Shown one piece after another: positions 15,373-23,937 of a stretch of DNA of 64,000 nucleotides (the stretch's first letter is position 1; each line of letters begins with the position of its first letter). The position numbers were made by a program, and so were the translations under genes. Source of the stretch: Nocardiopsis alba DSM 43377 (GTDB taxonomy: Bacteria > Actinomycetota > Actinomycetes > Streptosporangiales > Streptosporangiaceae); the NCBI RefSeq assembly GCF_000341225.1, contig NZ_ANAC01000012.1, forward strand, positions 124,001 to 188,000. Reading direction: 5' to 3'. The notes beneath the pieces were generated by a model. It ran no database searches and had not been told where the DNA came from. It saw only the letters and a list, made by a program, of their open reading frames with translations.

Positions 15373-18368
15373 CCCGCCACCGCCTCGGGCGCCAACCGCA
15401 CGACCTCGCGCAGGTCCTCCACCGACAGCCCGCTCAGCCACTGTTCGCCGGTGGTCACCGCGCCGTCGGCCAGCGCGCTCTTGCGTTCGATCATCTCGTC
15501 CACCCGTTCCTCCACGGTGCCCACACACACCATCTTGCGCACCTGCACGTCCCGGCGTTGGCCGATCCGGAAGGCCCGGTCGGTGGCCTGGTTCTCCACG
15601 GCCGGGTTCCACCAGCGGTCCACGTGCACCACGTGGTTGGCCGCCGTCAGGTTCAGTCCGGTCCCGGCCGCCTTGAGCGAGAGCAGGAAGACCGCGGGGC
15701 CGGCCATGGTCTGGAAACGCTCGGTCATGCGTTCCCGGTCGGCCCTGGAGGTGCCGCCGTGCAACCACAGCACCGGTACCCCGAGTCGGGAGCGCAGGTA
15801 GGGCGTCAGACGTTCGCCCCAACGCGCGTACTGGGTGAAGCACAGGGCCTTATCGCCCTCGGCCACCGCCTCGCCGAGGATCGCCTCCAGTCGCTCCAGC
15901 TTGCCGGACCGCCCGGCCAACGCCGAACCGTCGCCCAGGAACTGTGCCGGATGGTTGCAGATCTGCTTGAGACGGGACATGGTCGCCAGCACCAGCCCCT
16001 TGCGCTCCTTCTCGTCGGCCTCGGCCATGCGTTCGCCCATCTCGTCCACCACGGCCTTGTACAGCGAGGCCTGTTCGGGGGTGAGCGTGCACCAGGTGCG
16101 CATCTGGTGCTTGTCCGGCAGGTCGGCGATGATCGACCGGTCGGTCTTCAAACGGCGCAGCACGAACGGCCCGGTCAACCGGCGCACCAGGTCGGTGCCC
16201 TCCCCTTCGCCGCCCTCGGCCTCGGCGCGGCCGGCCACCGTTCGCTGGAAGTCGGCGGAGGTGCCGAGGAGCCCGGGGTTGGCGAACTCCATCACCGACC
16301 ACAACTCGCCCAGGTTGTTCTCGACCGGGGTGCCGGTGAGCGCGATCCGGGTCGCGGCGGGCAGGGAACGCACCGCCCGCGCCTGGCGGGTGTCGTGGTT
16401 CTTCAACGCCTGCGCCTCGTCGCACACCACCCGGTGCCAGGGCATCCCCGACAGTTCCTCGGCGTCACGCGCCACCACGCCGTAGGTGGTCACCACCAGA
16501 TCGCAGTGGCCCACGATCCGCGCCAACGCGTTCCCCGAAGGCCGATCGGGCCCGTGTTGGACGTGCACGCGAAGCCCGGGGGCGAACCTCTCGGCCTCGC
16601 GCCGCCAGTTGCCGACGAGGGAGACCGGGCACACCAGCAGGGTCGGCCCCGGCGCGGGGCCGTCGGCGCGTTCGTCGGTGAGCAGGGCCAGAAGCTGAAC
16701 GGTCTTGCCCAACCCCATGTCGTCGGCGAGCACCGCGCCCAGGCCCAGCTCCCCCAGGAACCGGAGCCAGGAGGCGCCGCGGTCCTGGTAGGGGCGCAGA
16801 CTCCCCTCGAAGCCGGCCGGGGTGCCCATCGGTCGGGGTTCGGCCTTGGCCCCGCCGTCGAGCAGGGCCCCCAGCGGTCCGTCGGCCACCACGTCGGTCA
16901 CCGGGAGCGGGGCGGTCTCGGCGACGCCGATCGCCGTGCGGAGCGCCTCATCGCGGCGCATCCGCCCTCGCCCGGAACGGCGCATCAGTTCCAGGGCGGA
17001 GGCGACACTCTCGGGGTCCACCTCCATCCACCGTCCGCGCACCCGCACCAGGGAACGTTTGAGCCGGGCCAGTTCCGCCAGTTCGGCGAGCTCCTCCCCG
17101 GTCAGCGGGGCCTCGTTCTCGGGACCGTTCAACAACGCCTCGAAGGAGACGTCCACCAGGTCCGAGGGGCTCACCCCGCCACGCCCCCGCCGCTTCGGCG
17201 GTTCGTCGACGGTCATGCGCAGCCCGAGACCGTCGCGTCCGCTCCACTCGGGCAGCACCACGGAGAAACCCGCGGCGGCCAACCGGGCGGCGTGGGTCCC
17301 GACGAAGTCCTGCGCTCCGAGGGTGTCCATGGTGAGCCGGTCCGGGGCCAGGGCGCCGAGCACCCGGCCCAGGGCGGGGTAGTGGCGCGCGGCCCGACGC
17401 AGGTCGGCCAGGGCGGTGGAGGCCACGTCCTCGGGTAGCCAGGCGCCGCCCTCGCCCGACCACACCTGTTCCAGGGGCAGTCGCAGACCGGGGTCGGTGG
17501 TCGAGCGCACCCAGAACTCCAGGGTCCAGGGGCGGGGGCCGTGACGGGGACCCTCGGGTTCGGGCTCGCGCAGGACGAACAGCAGTCGCGCCCGACCGGC
17601 GCCCCGGACCCGGGAGCGCCATTCCCGCAACGGGCCGCGCAGGGCGGCGGCGGTCTCCTCGTCCACGCGGGTACGCGACCCGGTGAGCGCGGCGGCGAGG
17701 CGGGCCTCCGGTGAGGGAGGGACGTCCTCGGTCTCGGAAGGTCGGCCTCGTCCGGTGGACAGCCGGCGCGCGACCGCGTCGGTGAGCAGTTCCAACGGCG
17801 CCAGAACACAGAGCCGGTCGGCGTCGGCCCGATCCCGCGCCGTCAGGTGGGCGGTGGCGGCGGGGGGAAGCGTCGCGGACAGCGCGGCCAGGTGCTCCTC
17901 GGCGGTGTCCGAGGGGGCGGGTCGCCATCGGGCCCGGGGCGGGGCGCCGACCAGGTCGGGGAGGACGCAGCCGGCCCCGACCAGTCGTTCGGCGAAGGCG
18001 TGGACGGCGCCCAGGTGGGCGAGCGCGGGGCCGAGGGCGACGGACGACGGGTTCGCGAGCGCGCACAGGAGGAGGTCGGCGTCGGCCGGGGACAGTTCCA
18101 GGGCCGGGACACGCCAGGGGCGGGGTTCCGAGGGCGTGGTGTCGGTCGAGTCGGAGCGCGCGGGGGCCTCCGCGCCGCCGGGCAGGAACAGGGTCGGCTC
18201 GGTGGCGGCCGGAGAAGAGGGATCGATGCCGAGGCGGTCGACCAGGTCGCGCAGGTCCGGAAGGCCGGCGGTGAAGGGATGGACACCCGGGGGACGGTCG
18301 GCGTGGGCCTCGCCCTCGGCCCAGATCGTCAACGTGCCCCCGGACCACACGCCGTGCAGTACCCGCAC
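15369..18368 (-). CDS. SNF2-family (DEAD/DEAH-type) DNA-dependent ATPase
   Basis: This 999-residue protein is a bacterial SNF2 ATPase. The N-terminal half (about 1-500) is a lineage-specific domain. The helicase core begins near residue 520: motif I DDMGLGKTVQ, motif Ia LLVCPVSLVGNWRRE, motif II VCDEAQALKN, motif III ALTGTPVENNL, motif IV-V FLLSLKAAGTGLNLTAAN and motif VI ATDRAFRIGQRRDVQV. Such enzymes translocate on double-stranded DNA rather than unwind it and are linked to DNA repair, transcription recycling or defence. It is the first gene of a two-gene operon with the SWIM protein. Confidence 0.93.
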   Translation of the reverse strand: MRVLHGVWSGGTLTIWAEGEAHADRPPGVHPFTAGLPDLRDLVDRLGIDPSSPAATEPTLFLPGGAEAPARSDSTDTTPSEPRPWRVPALELSPADADLLLCALANPSSVALGPALAHLGAVHAFAERLVGAGCVLPDLVGAPPRARWRPAPSDTAEEHLAALSATLPPAATAHLTARDRADADRLCVLAPLELLTDAVARRLSTGRGRPSETEDVPPSPEARLAAALTGSRTRVDEETAAALRGPLREWRSRVRGAGRARLLFVLREPEPEGPRHGPRPWTLEFWVRSTTDPGLRLPLEQVWSGEGGAWLPEDVASTALADLRRAARHYPALGRVLGALAPDRLTMDTLGAQDFVGTHAARLAAAGFSVVLPEWSGRDGLGLRMTVDEPPKRRGRGGVSPSDLVDVSFEALLNGPENEAPLTGEELAELAELARLKRSLVRVRGRWMEVDPESVASALELMRRSGRGRMRRDEALRTAIGVAETAPLPVTDVVADGPLGALLDGGAKAEPRPMGTPAGFEGSLRPYQDRGASWLRFLGELGLGAVLADDMGLGKTVQLLALLTDERADGPAPGPTLLVCPVSLVGNWRREAERFAPGLRVHVQHGPDRPSGNALARIVGHCDLVVTTYGVVARDAEELSGMPWHRVVCDEAQALKNHDTRQARAVRSLPAATRIALTGTPVENNLGELWSVMEFANPGLLGTSADFQRTVAGRAEAEGGEGEGTDLVRRLTGPFVLRRLKTDRSIIADLPDKHQMRTWCTLTPEQASLYKAVVDEMGERMAEADEKERKGLVLATMSRLKQICNHPAQFLGDGSALAGRSGKLERLEAILGEAVAEGDKALCFTQYARWGERLTPYLRSRLGVPVLWLHGGTSRADRERMTERFQTMAGPAVFLLSLKAAGTGLNLTAANHVVHVDRWWNPAVENQATDRAFRIGQRRDVQVRKMVCVGTVEERVDEMIERKSALADGAVTTGEQWLSGLSVEDLREVVRLAPEAVAG

Positions 18369-18408
18369 CGAACTCCCCCCGCGTCTGTCGTGTCCTCGGA
18401 ACGCCGTC

Positions 18409-18442
18409 GGCCCCGCGATACCACGTCAGTATCGCCGGGGCC
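18409..18442 (-). terminator. Hairpin terminator after the transporter operon
   Basis: Arms GGCCCCGCGATAC and GTATCGCCGGGGCC pair over 13 bp with one bulge and a 7-nt loop. It lies downstream of the minus-strand UMF1 transporter gene and before the SNF2 gene start. Confidence 0.55.
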
Positions 18443-18461
18443 GAGGACGTTCCGGACCGTT

Positions 18462-19859
18462 TCAGAGGTTGTCGGGCACCTTGTTCCCGGCCGCTTCGAT
18501 CCCCGCCTTCAGGTCGGCGCGCCACAGCAGGAGACCGCCGATGATGAAGAAGATCACCAGGGAGAAGATGGCCGTGCGGAAACCGCCGGTCAGGTTGACG
18601 ACCAGGGTGATCGAGGCCGCGCCCAGCAGCACCGATCCGCGGTCGGCGAGCTGGAAGAGGCTGAAGTACTCCGCTTCGCGGCCGCGCGGGATGAGCAGGG
18701 AGTACAGGGCCCGCGCGAGCGACTGGGTCCCGCCCAGGACCATGCCGATGCCCGCGCCCAGCAGGAGGAACAGCACCGGGTCCCCGGGCGGCAGGTAGTA
18801 GCCGCAGGTGACCAGCCCGCACCAGACGACCAGGCTGCCGAGCACGGTGTTCTTCGTGCCGAAGCGCCGGCCGATCCAGCCCATGATCAGGGCTCCGGCG
18901 AAGGCCACGAACTGGATGAGCAGGATGGTGGCGCTCAGGATCGCCAGCGACAGGCCCAGGTCCTGGCTCGCGAAGCTGCCCGCGAAGTAGATCACGGCCT
19001 GGATACCGTTGTTGAACAGCACGAACGCGATCAGGAACAGCAGCGTGTTCGGGAAGCTCCGCATCTCGCGCAGCGTCCGCCAGTACTGCTTCAGCGAGGC
19101 GCCGAGGCGGGGCGCTCCGCTCTCGGCGGCCAGGGCGCCGTACCTGTTACGCAGCAGTCGGATACCGACGATGGAGAACAGCAGCCACCACACGCCCACC
19201 GAGGCGAAGGCGATGCGCACCGCGTGTCCCTCCGACACCCCGAGGCTCTCGGCGGAGGCCAGCAGGCCCATGTGGGCCGCGAGGAGGAGCCCGCCGCCCA
19301 GATAGGCCAGAGCCCATCCGGTGACGGAGACGCGGTTGCGTTCGTCGGAGGTGGAGATCTCGGGCAGGAAGGCGTTGAACACCACCAGGGACATGCCGTA
19401 GAAGGTGTTGCCCAGGATGAACATCAGCGCCGCTGTGCGGTAGTCGTCGGTGAAGTACAGCGAGCTCACGCACAGCGACCCCGCAGCGGCCAGCCAGAGC
19501 AGCCACCGCTTCTTGTGCCGGGTGTGGTCGGCCAGGGCGCCCACGATGGGCAGCATCACCAGGAGGATCAGCCCGGCGACCGTGGTCACCAGAGGGTGGA
19601 ACGAGTTCGGGTGCAGGCCGAACCAATCGAACCCGAGCGGGTGGATCGTCAGCCCCGGTGTCGAGCAGTCGCCGCCGGCCCCCGCCTCGGAACAGGCCAG
19701 CCCGGACAGGTAGGGGCCGATGAGCACCGTCACCACCGAGGTGATGAACACCTGGTTGGCCCAGTCGTAGGTGTACCAGCCGCGCTGTTCGCGTCTGCGC
19801 TGTCGGGGATCGGTCGACGGCGAGTTGTCCGCCGCCGGGGGAGAGGGTGGGGTGGGCAT
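18462..19859 (-). CDS. MFS transporter, UMF1 (Atg22-like) family
   Basis: This 465-residue integral membrane protein begins near RGWYTYDWANQVF, the hallmark of the UMF1/Atg22-like family, and has about twelve hydrophobic segments. In fungi Atg22 exports amino acids from the vacuole; bacterial members are of unknown substrate. The first 25 residues are a polar Pro/Ser tail. The start at 19859 lies 8 bp after the stop of the glycerophosphodiesterase gene, so the two are probably one operon. That partner suggests an organic phosphodiester product or a related metabolite, but this is only inference. Confidence 0.87.
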   Translation of the reverse strand: MPTPPSPPAADNSPSTDPRQRRREQRGWYTYDWANQVFITSVVTVLIGPYLSGLACSEAGAGGDCSTPGLTIHPLGFDWFGLHPNSFHPLVTTVAGLILLVMLPIVGALADHTRHKKRWLLWLAAAGSLCVSSLYFTDDYRTAALMFILGNTFYGMSLVVFNAFLPEISTSDERNRVSVTGWALAYLGGGLLLAAHMGLLASAESLGVSEGHAVRIAFASVGVWWLLFSIVGIRLLRNRYGALAAESGAPRLGASLKQYWRTLREMRSFPNTLLFLIAFVLFNNGIQAVIYFAGSFASQDLGLSLAILSATILLIQFVAFAGALIMGWIGRRFGTKNTVLGSLVVWCGLVTCGYYLPPGDPVLFLLLGAGIGMVLGGTQSLARALYSLLIPRGREAEYFSLFQLADRGSVLLGAASITLVVNLTGGFRTAIFSLVIFFIIGGLLLWRADLKAGIEAAGNKVPDNL

Positions 19860-19867
19860 GGAGGGGA

Positions 19868-20683
19868 CTATCCGTTCTTCGAGGTCTCGGGGAGCTCCCG
19901 GTTCCATCGGCCGCGTCGGACGAGCAGGTCGCGCAGGCCCACGGTGTTGTCCGTGATGATGCCGTCCACCCCGGCGTCGAGCAGACGCTCCATCACCGCG
20001 GGTTCGTTGACGGTCCACACGTGCACCTGGATACCGAGCCGGTGCGCGGTGCGGATCATGTCCCGGCTCAGGACGGGGAAGACTCCCTGGGAGAGCGGGA
20101 TCTGCGCGCAGACGGGGGTCCGGCCGGCGATCGGGCGCAGGACCGGGGACAGGGAGGAGAGCCGGAGCCGGGCCACCTCGACCGGGCCGCAGGAGGTGGC
20201 CACGCGCGGACCGTAGAGTCGGCGGGCCCGGTTCAGCCGGTTCTGGTCGAAGGAGCCCACGCACACCCGGTCCCAGGCGTCGGTGCGTCGCAGGACCCTC
20301 AACAGGGGCAGGACGGCCCGGTCCGTCTTCAGGTCGATGTTGAAACGGACCTCGGGCCAGCTTCCGAGGAGATCCTCCAGGAGGGGGATCGGCTCCTTGC
20401 CCGCGACCCGGGCACGGGAGACCTCGGAGTAGGGGAGCGAGGCGATGGCGCCGGTGCGGTCGGTGGTGCGGTCCAGGGTCTTGTCGTGGAAGGCCGTCAG
20501 CACACCGTCGGCCGTGGCGTGCACGTCCGTCTCCAGATAGGTGTAGCCGAGGTCGACGGCGTGCTGGAAGGCGACGGCCGTGTTCTCCAGATCGGTGCTG
20601 CGCACGCCTTGGTCGTCGATGAGCCACCCGCCCCGGTGCGCGAGGGCCACGGGCGCGGGGGAGGAAAGGTACGCGTGTGTCAC
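19868..20683 (-). CDS. Glycerophosphodiester phosphodiesterase
   Basis: The 271-residue enzyme hydrolyses glycerophosphodiesters to glycerol 3-phosphate and an alcohol. The metal and catalytic residues are visible: ALAHRGG (catalytic His), ENTAVAFQHA (Glu), LETDVHATADG (Glu/Asp) and FHDKTLDRTTDRTG (second His). The C-terminal half has VHVWTVNEP and DGIITDN, also diagnostic. There is no signal peptide, so it acts in the cytoplasm. It starts at a GTG and is the first gene of the operon with the UMF1 transporter. Confidence 0.92.
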   Translation of the reverse strand: MTHAYLSSPAPVALAHRGGWLIDDQGVRSTDLENTAVAFQHAVDLGYTYLETDVHATADGVLTAFHDKTLDRTTDRTGAIASLPYSEVSRARVAGKEPIPLLEDLLGSWPEVRFNIDLKTDRAVLPLLRVLRRTDAWDRVCVGSFDQNRLNRARRLYGPRVATSCGPVEVARLRLSSLSPVLRPIAGRTPVCAQIPLSQGVFPVLSRDMIRTAHRLGIQVHVWTVNEPAVMERLLDAGVDGIITDNTVGLRDLLVRRGRWNRELPETSKNG

Positions 20684-20839
20684 GTCAGCCAGTATGACGG
20701 CTGCGCGGCCCGGGGGCTTCGTGGTGGACGGGCGGGTCGACGGCCGGAGAAACCTGGAATGCCGGGTGTCACGGGAAGGCGCGAGCGCCCTCTTTGTAGA
20801 TGGAGGGAGAACCGTTTATCGAAAGGAAGTGGTCCGTTC

Positions 20840-21310
20840 ATGTCACACGCCTACGAACCCCGTCGCTGCCGTCGCGCCGCCTGTGATCGCGTGGCCCCGG
20901 CCCGTACCCCTCGACGTCCGGTGCGCACCCCGGCCCGGACCCCGATGCGAAGGATGTCGGTGGGGCGGTGCGGGGCTCCGCTGTTGGCCGGCCATCGGAC
21001 CCCGGCGGAGGTGCATCGTCTCGCCCAGCACATGGCGGAGGTCCTGGTGGGCCGTAGGGCCCCCGAGGTGCTGCGCGGCCACGTGACCGTGCCGGTGCGC
21101 GAGGAGCTGCGTCGGCTGCGCGGCAGCATGGTCTGCGCGATGGCGCCTCGTCTGACCCGGGTCTTCCACCAGCCCTTGGGCGAAGGGGGCATGGAGGCCA
21201 GCGCGGTGATCGACTGCGGGGGTCGTGCCCGGGTGTTCGCCTTCCGGTTGCGGAGGGAGGAGGGCGGCTGGGTCTGTACCCGTCTGGAGACCGACCGAGG
21301 TCGTCGCTGA
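20840..21310 (+). CDS. Rv3235-family conserved actinobacterial protein
   Basis: The 156-residue product starts at ATG 20840 with GAAAGGAAG 10 bp upstream. The first 55 residues are Arg/Pro-rich and probably disordered. Residues about 60-150 match the small alpha/beta domain of Rv3235-like proteins: LAQHMAEVLVGRRAPEVLRGHVT, then ASAVIDCGGRARVFAFRLRREEGGWVCTRLE. In other actinomycetes this gene is near secA and ribosome-hibernation genes; that context is absent here. Function is unknown. Confidence 0.75.
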   Translation: MSHAYEPRRCRRAACDRVAPARTPRRPVRTPARTPMRRMSVGRCGAPLLAGHRTPAEVHRLAQHMAEVLVGRRAPEVLRGHVTVPVREELRRLRGSMVCAMAPRLTRVFHQPLGEGGMEASAVIDCGGRARVFAFRLRREEGGWVCTRLETDRGRR

Positions 21311-21470
21311 GCGGAGCCCGTCGGTCGGTGCAGTGCGGGTCCATAGGTCATCGAAGCGCTGATGAAAAAGGTGGAATAGTCATGGATTTTCCGTATTGAG
21401 CGTCGATAAGGTCCCGAAAGGACGCCCCTCGACCGGCACCCATCCGGGAGACGGGACCCCCGTGACCTAG

Positions 21471-21516
21471 GGAAGGAGACGGCGGGCGGCCCCCACTCCG
21501 CCCGCCACCATGTATG
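21471..21516 (+). promoter_or_regulatory. Shine-Dalgarno sequence separated from the start codon by a perfect hairpin
   Basis: A strong Shine-Dalgarno sequence GGAAGGAG sits at 21471-21478, but the peptidase ATG is at 21514, much too far for normal initiation. Between them, 21481-21506 forms a perfect 9-bp hairpin (GGCGGGCGG / CCGCCCGCC, loop 8 nt). If the hairpin forms, the effective distance is about 9 nt. An overlapping ATG at 21510 opens only a five-codon frame. Confidence 0.55.
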
Positions 21517-23412
21517 AAACCCGCTGACATCGCTCACCTGCACGGCATCGGCGCACCGTCCCTGTCACCCGACGGCTCCCGTGCCGTCTTCTCCGTCGTC
21601 CGACCGGACCTGGAGGAGGACGCCTACCTCGGCTCCCTGTGGACCGTGGCCACCGACGGCTCCGAGGAACCCCGAAGGCTCACCCGGGGCGACCGCGACC
21701 GTGCCCCGCTCCACTCCCCGGACGGGCGCTGGATCGCCTTCCTGCGCCCCGACGAGAACGAGCGGCCTCAGCTCCACGTCCTGCCCACCGAGGGCGGCGA
21801 TCCGTGGCGGATCACCGATCACCCCCTCGGAGTGAGCGGACACGCCTGGAGCCCCGACTCCACCCGGCTCGCCTACAACGCCCGGATCCCCGAGGACGGC
21901 CGTTACGTGGACGTCGTCCCGGGCAAGGAGCCGCCGCGCCGGATCAGCACCCTCAAGTACCAGTTCGACGGCCTGGGGTATTACACCGACCGGTGGCAGC
22001 ACATCTTCGTCGGTGCCCCCATCGACCCCTCGGGTGAGGCGGGGGAACCGACACGGGTCACCACGGCCGAGGCCGACCACGGGAACCCGATCTGGACCCC
22101 CGACGGTACGACCCTGGTCTTCGGCGCCTCCCTCCACGAGGACCGCGACCTCGACCTGTACCAGGACGTGTGGGCCTGTGCCCCCGAGGCCGGGGCCGAG
22201 CTTCGCAGGGTCACCCGGGGCGACCTCAACGCCCGGTCGATCGGCTTCTCCGAGGACGGCGCCACCGTCTACTTCGTCGGTGACGAGATCGGTTCGACCG
22301 GACGGGACTTCGTCGGCCGGCAGAGCGGTCTGTGGTCGGTGCCGCTCGACGGTTCCGAGGCGCCCGCGCGTCTGACCGGTACCGAGGACCCGAGGATGAC
22401 CGGGGAGAGGGCCCAGGGCATCGACCGGGGCGCCCTGGTCCTGGGCGAGAACCGCGGCGCGGTCGAGCTGTACCTGGTCTCCTCCGATGGGGAGCGCACC
22501 ACTCTGCTGGGCGGAAAACGGCAGGTGCAGTCGTTCGACCACGCCGGAGGCGTCACCGTCGCGGTGGCCGCGGGCGAGCGCGACAGCGGTGAGCTGTACC
22601 TCGTCTCCGAGGACGGACCCCGGGCCCTGACCTCCTTCTTCGAGGGCGTCGACCCGTTGCCGGTCGCCGAGGTCACGGCCCAGGCGCCGGACGGATATCC
22701 GGTCCACGGTTGGCTGACGGTGCCCGAGGGGGAGGGGCCGCACCCGGTGCTGCTGATGATCCACGGCGGCCCCTTCGCCCAGTACGGGCACTGGCTCTTC
22801 GACGAGACCCAGGTGTACGCGGCCGCGGGCTACGCGGTGGCCTTCTGCAACCCGCGCGGTTCCTCCGGCTACGGACAGGAACACGGACGGGCGATCATCG
22901 GTTCGGTGGGGGCCTCCTCCTCCACCGACCTGCTGGCCTTCCTGGACGAGGTGCTCCAGGACGAGCGTCTGGACTCCTCCAGGGTCGGCGTGCTGGGCGG
23001 TTCGCACGGCGGGTTCATGACGACCTGGCTGGCGGGGAACCACGGCGAGCGTTTCCGGGCGGCGATCAGCGAGCGGGCGGTCAACGCCATCGACAGCTTC
23101 CGCGGCTCCTCCGACATCGGGGCGCACTTCGTCGAACCGCTGTACGGGCCGAGGGAGAACTGGGTCGAGCAGAGTCCGATCACCTACGCGGACCGGATCG
23201 ACGTGCCGTTCCTGATCATCCACTCCGAGCAGGACTGGCGTTGCCCGCTGGAACAGGCGCAGCGTCTGTTCGTGGAGCTCAAGAAGCGCGGGCACGAGAC
23301 CGAGATGCTGGTGTTCCCGGGCGAGGGCCACGAGTTGTCGCGTTCGGGGCTGCCGAGCCACCGGGTGGCCCGTTTCGAGGCGATCCTCGATTGGTGGGAC
23401 CGTCACCTGTGA
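21514..23412 (+). CDS. S9-family serine peptidase (acylaminoacyl/prolyl oligopeptidase-like)
   Basis: This 632-residue peptidase has an N-terminal beta-propeller (about 1-370, repeated SPDG/WSPDSTRL motifs) that gates substrate size, and a C-terminal alpha/beta-hydrolase domain. The catalytic serine is in GGSHGGFMT (about residue 496), the aspartate in IIHSEQDWRCP and the histidine in GEGHELS. HGGPFAQYGHWLF forms the oxyanion region. It has no signal peptide and should degrade short peptides or acyl-peptides in the cytoplasm. Its leader contains the unusual Shine-Dalgarno/hairpin arrangement. Confidence 0.92.
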   Translation: MKPADIAHLHGIGAPSLSPDGSRAVFSVVRPDLEEDAYLGSLWTVATDGSEEPRRLTRGDRDRAPLHSPDGRWIAFLRPDENERPQLHVLPTEGGDPWRITDHPLGVSGHAWSPDSTRLAYNARIPEDGRYVDVVPGKEPPRRISTLKYQFDGLGYYTDRWQHIFVGAPIDPSGEAGEPTRVTTAEADHGNPIWTPDGTTLVFGASLHEDRDLDLYQDVWACAPEAGAELRRVTRGDLNARSIGFSEDGATVYFVGDEIGSTGRDFVGRQSGLWSVPLDGSEAPARLTGTEDPRMTGERAQGIDRGALVLGENRGAVELYLVSSDGERTTLLGGKRQVQSFDHAGGVTVAVAAGERDSGELYLVSEDGPRALTSFFEGVDPLPVAEVTAQAPDGYPVHGWLTVPEGEGPHPVLLMIHGGPFAQYGHWLFDETQVYAAAGYAVAFCNPRGSSGYGQEHGRAIIGSVGASSSTDLLAFLDEVLQDERLDSSRVGVLGGSHGGFMTTWLAGNHGERFRAAISERAVNAIDSFRGSSDIGAHFVEPLYGPRENWVEQSPITYADRIDVPFLIIHSEQDWRCPLEQAQRLFVELKKRGHETEMLVFPGEGHELSRSGLPSHRVARFEAILDWWDRHL

Positions 23413-23937
23413 TCCGGTTCCGACCGGTGACCGTAGTGGGGTCGGACACGCTCGTGTCCGGCTCCGCCGGCGTTCGGGGGACCCCCTTCCCGAGATTATT
23501 GTGATACGTGTCACGGTCAACTCGGGGCTTGGTCCGGTTTTGACCCGCTCTCCTCGGGAAGAATGCGCCCTCATTCGCGCACTCGTGGGCCTTCCCGGGG
23601 AAGAAGACTCCCTTCGCAGGTCATCGTGGTCGACCAAGGGAAGGTCACGAAAGGGTCGCGTCGAGTGCGCCGGATGAATTAGTGTTCCCCCAGGTCGGTA
23701 CGCCCCGGTTCGTCACCACCAGGTGACAGCGTTCCGTCCGCCCGTCGCACTCTGCTCGTCTCGTGCTACAGCCGTCCTTTCCCAGGAGCAGAGGCCGTCG
23801 CGACACCCGGCGACCCCTCGCGGAACCTTCACCCCCGCCCGCCGGATCCCCTCTCGCGCATCCCGACGCCGTCCATCGGCGTGTCCTCGGGGTGCCCTGT
23901 GACGGTAAACGGGCATGGGAGAAAGGCGGTCGGTGCT
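23413..23937. other. 525-bp intergenic region upstream of the NlpC/P60 gene
   Basis: Near the left edge a 7-bp hairpin (23443-23460) may terminate the peptidase transcript. The Crp-like site follows at 23500-23515. A possible -10 box TAGTGT lies near 23680-23685, giving a leader of roughly 250 nt. I looked for the conserved elements of a ydaO-type (c-di-AMP) riboswitch, often found before such hydrolases, and did not find them. Confidence 0.4.
23500..23515. promoter_or_regulatory. Crp-like binding site
   Basis: TGTGATACGTGTCACG matches the classic TGTGA-N6-TCACA consensus at 9 of 10 defined positions. It lies about 425 bp before the NlpC/P60 start. Crp regulates resuscitation and cell-wall hydrolase genes in mycobacteria and streptomycetes, which makes the location plausible. 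Confidence 0.5.

Noticed and set aside
23413-23937. Possible ydaO (c-di-AMP) riboswitch before the NlpC/P60 gene
   Set aside because: This gene type often has one, but I could not find the conserved core segments in the leader.
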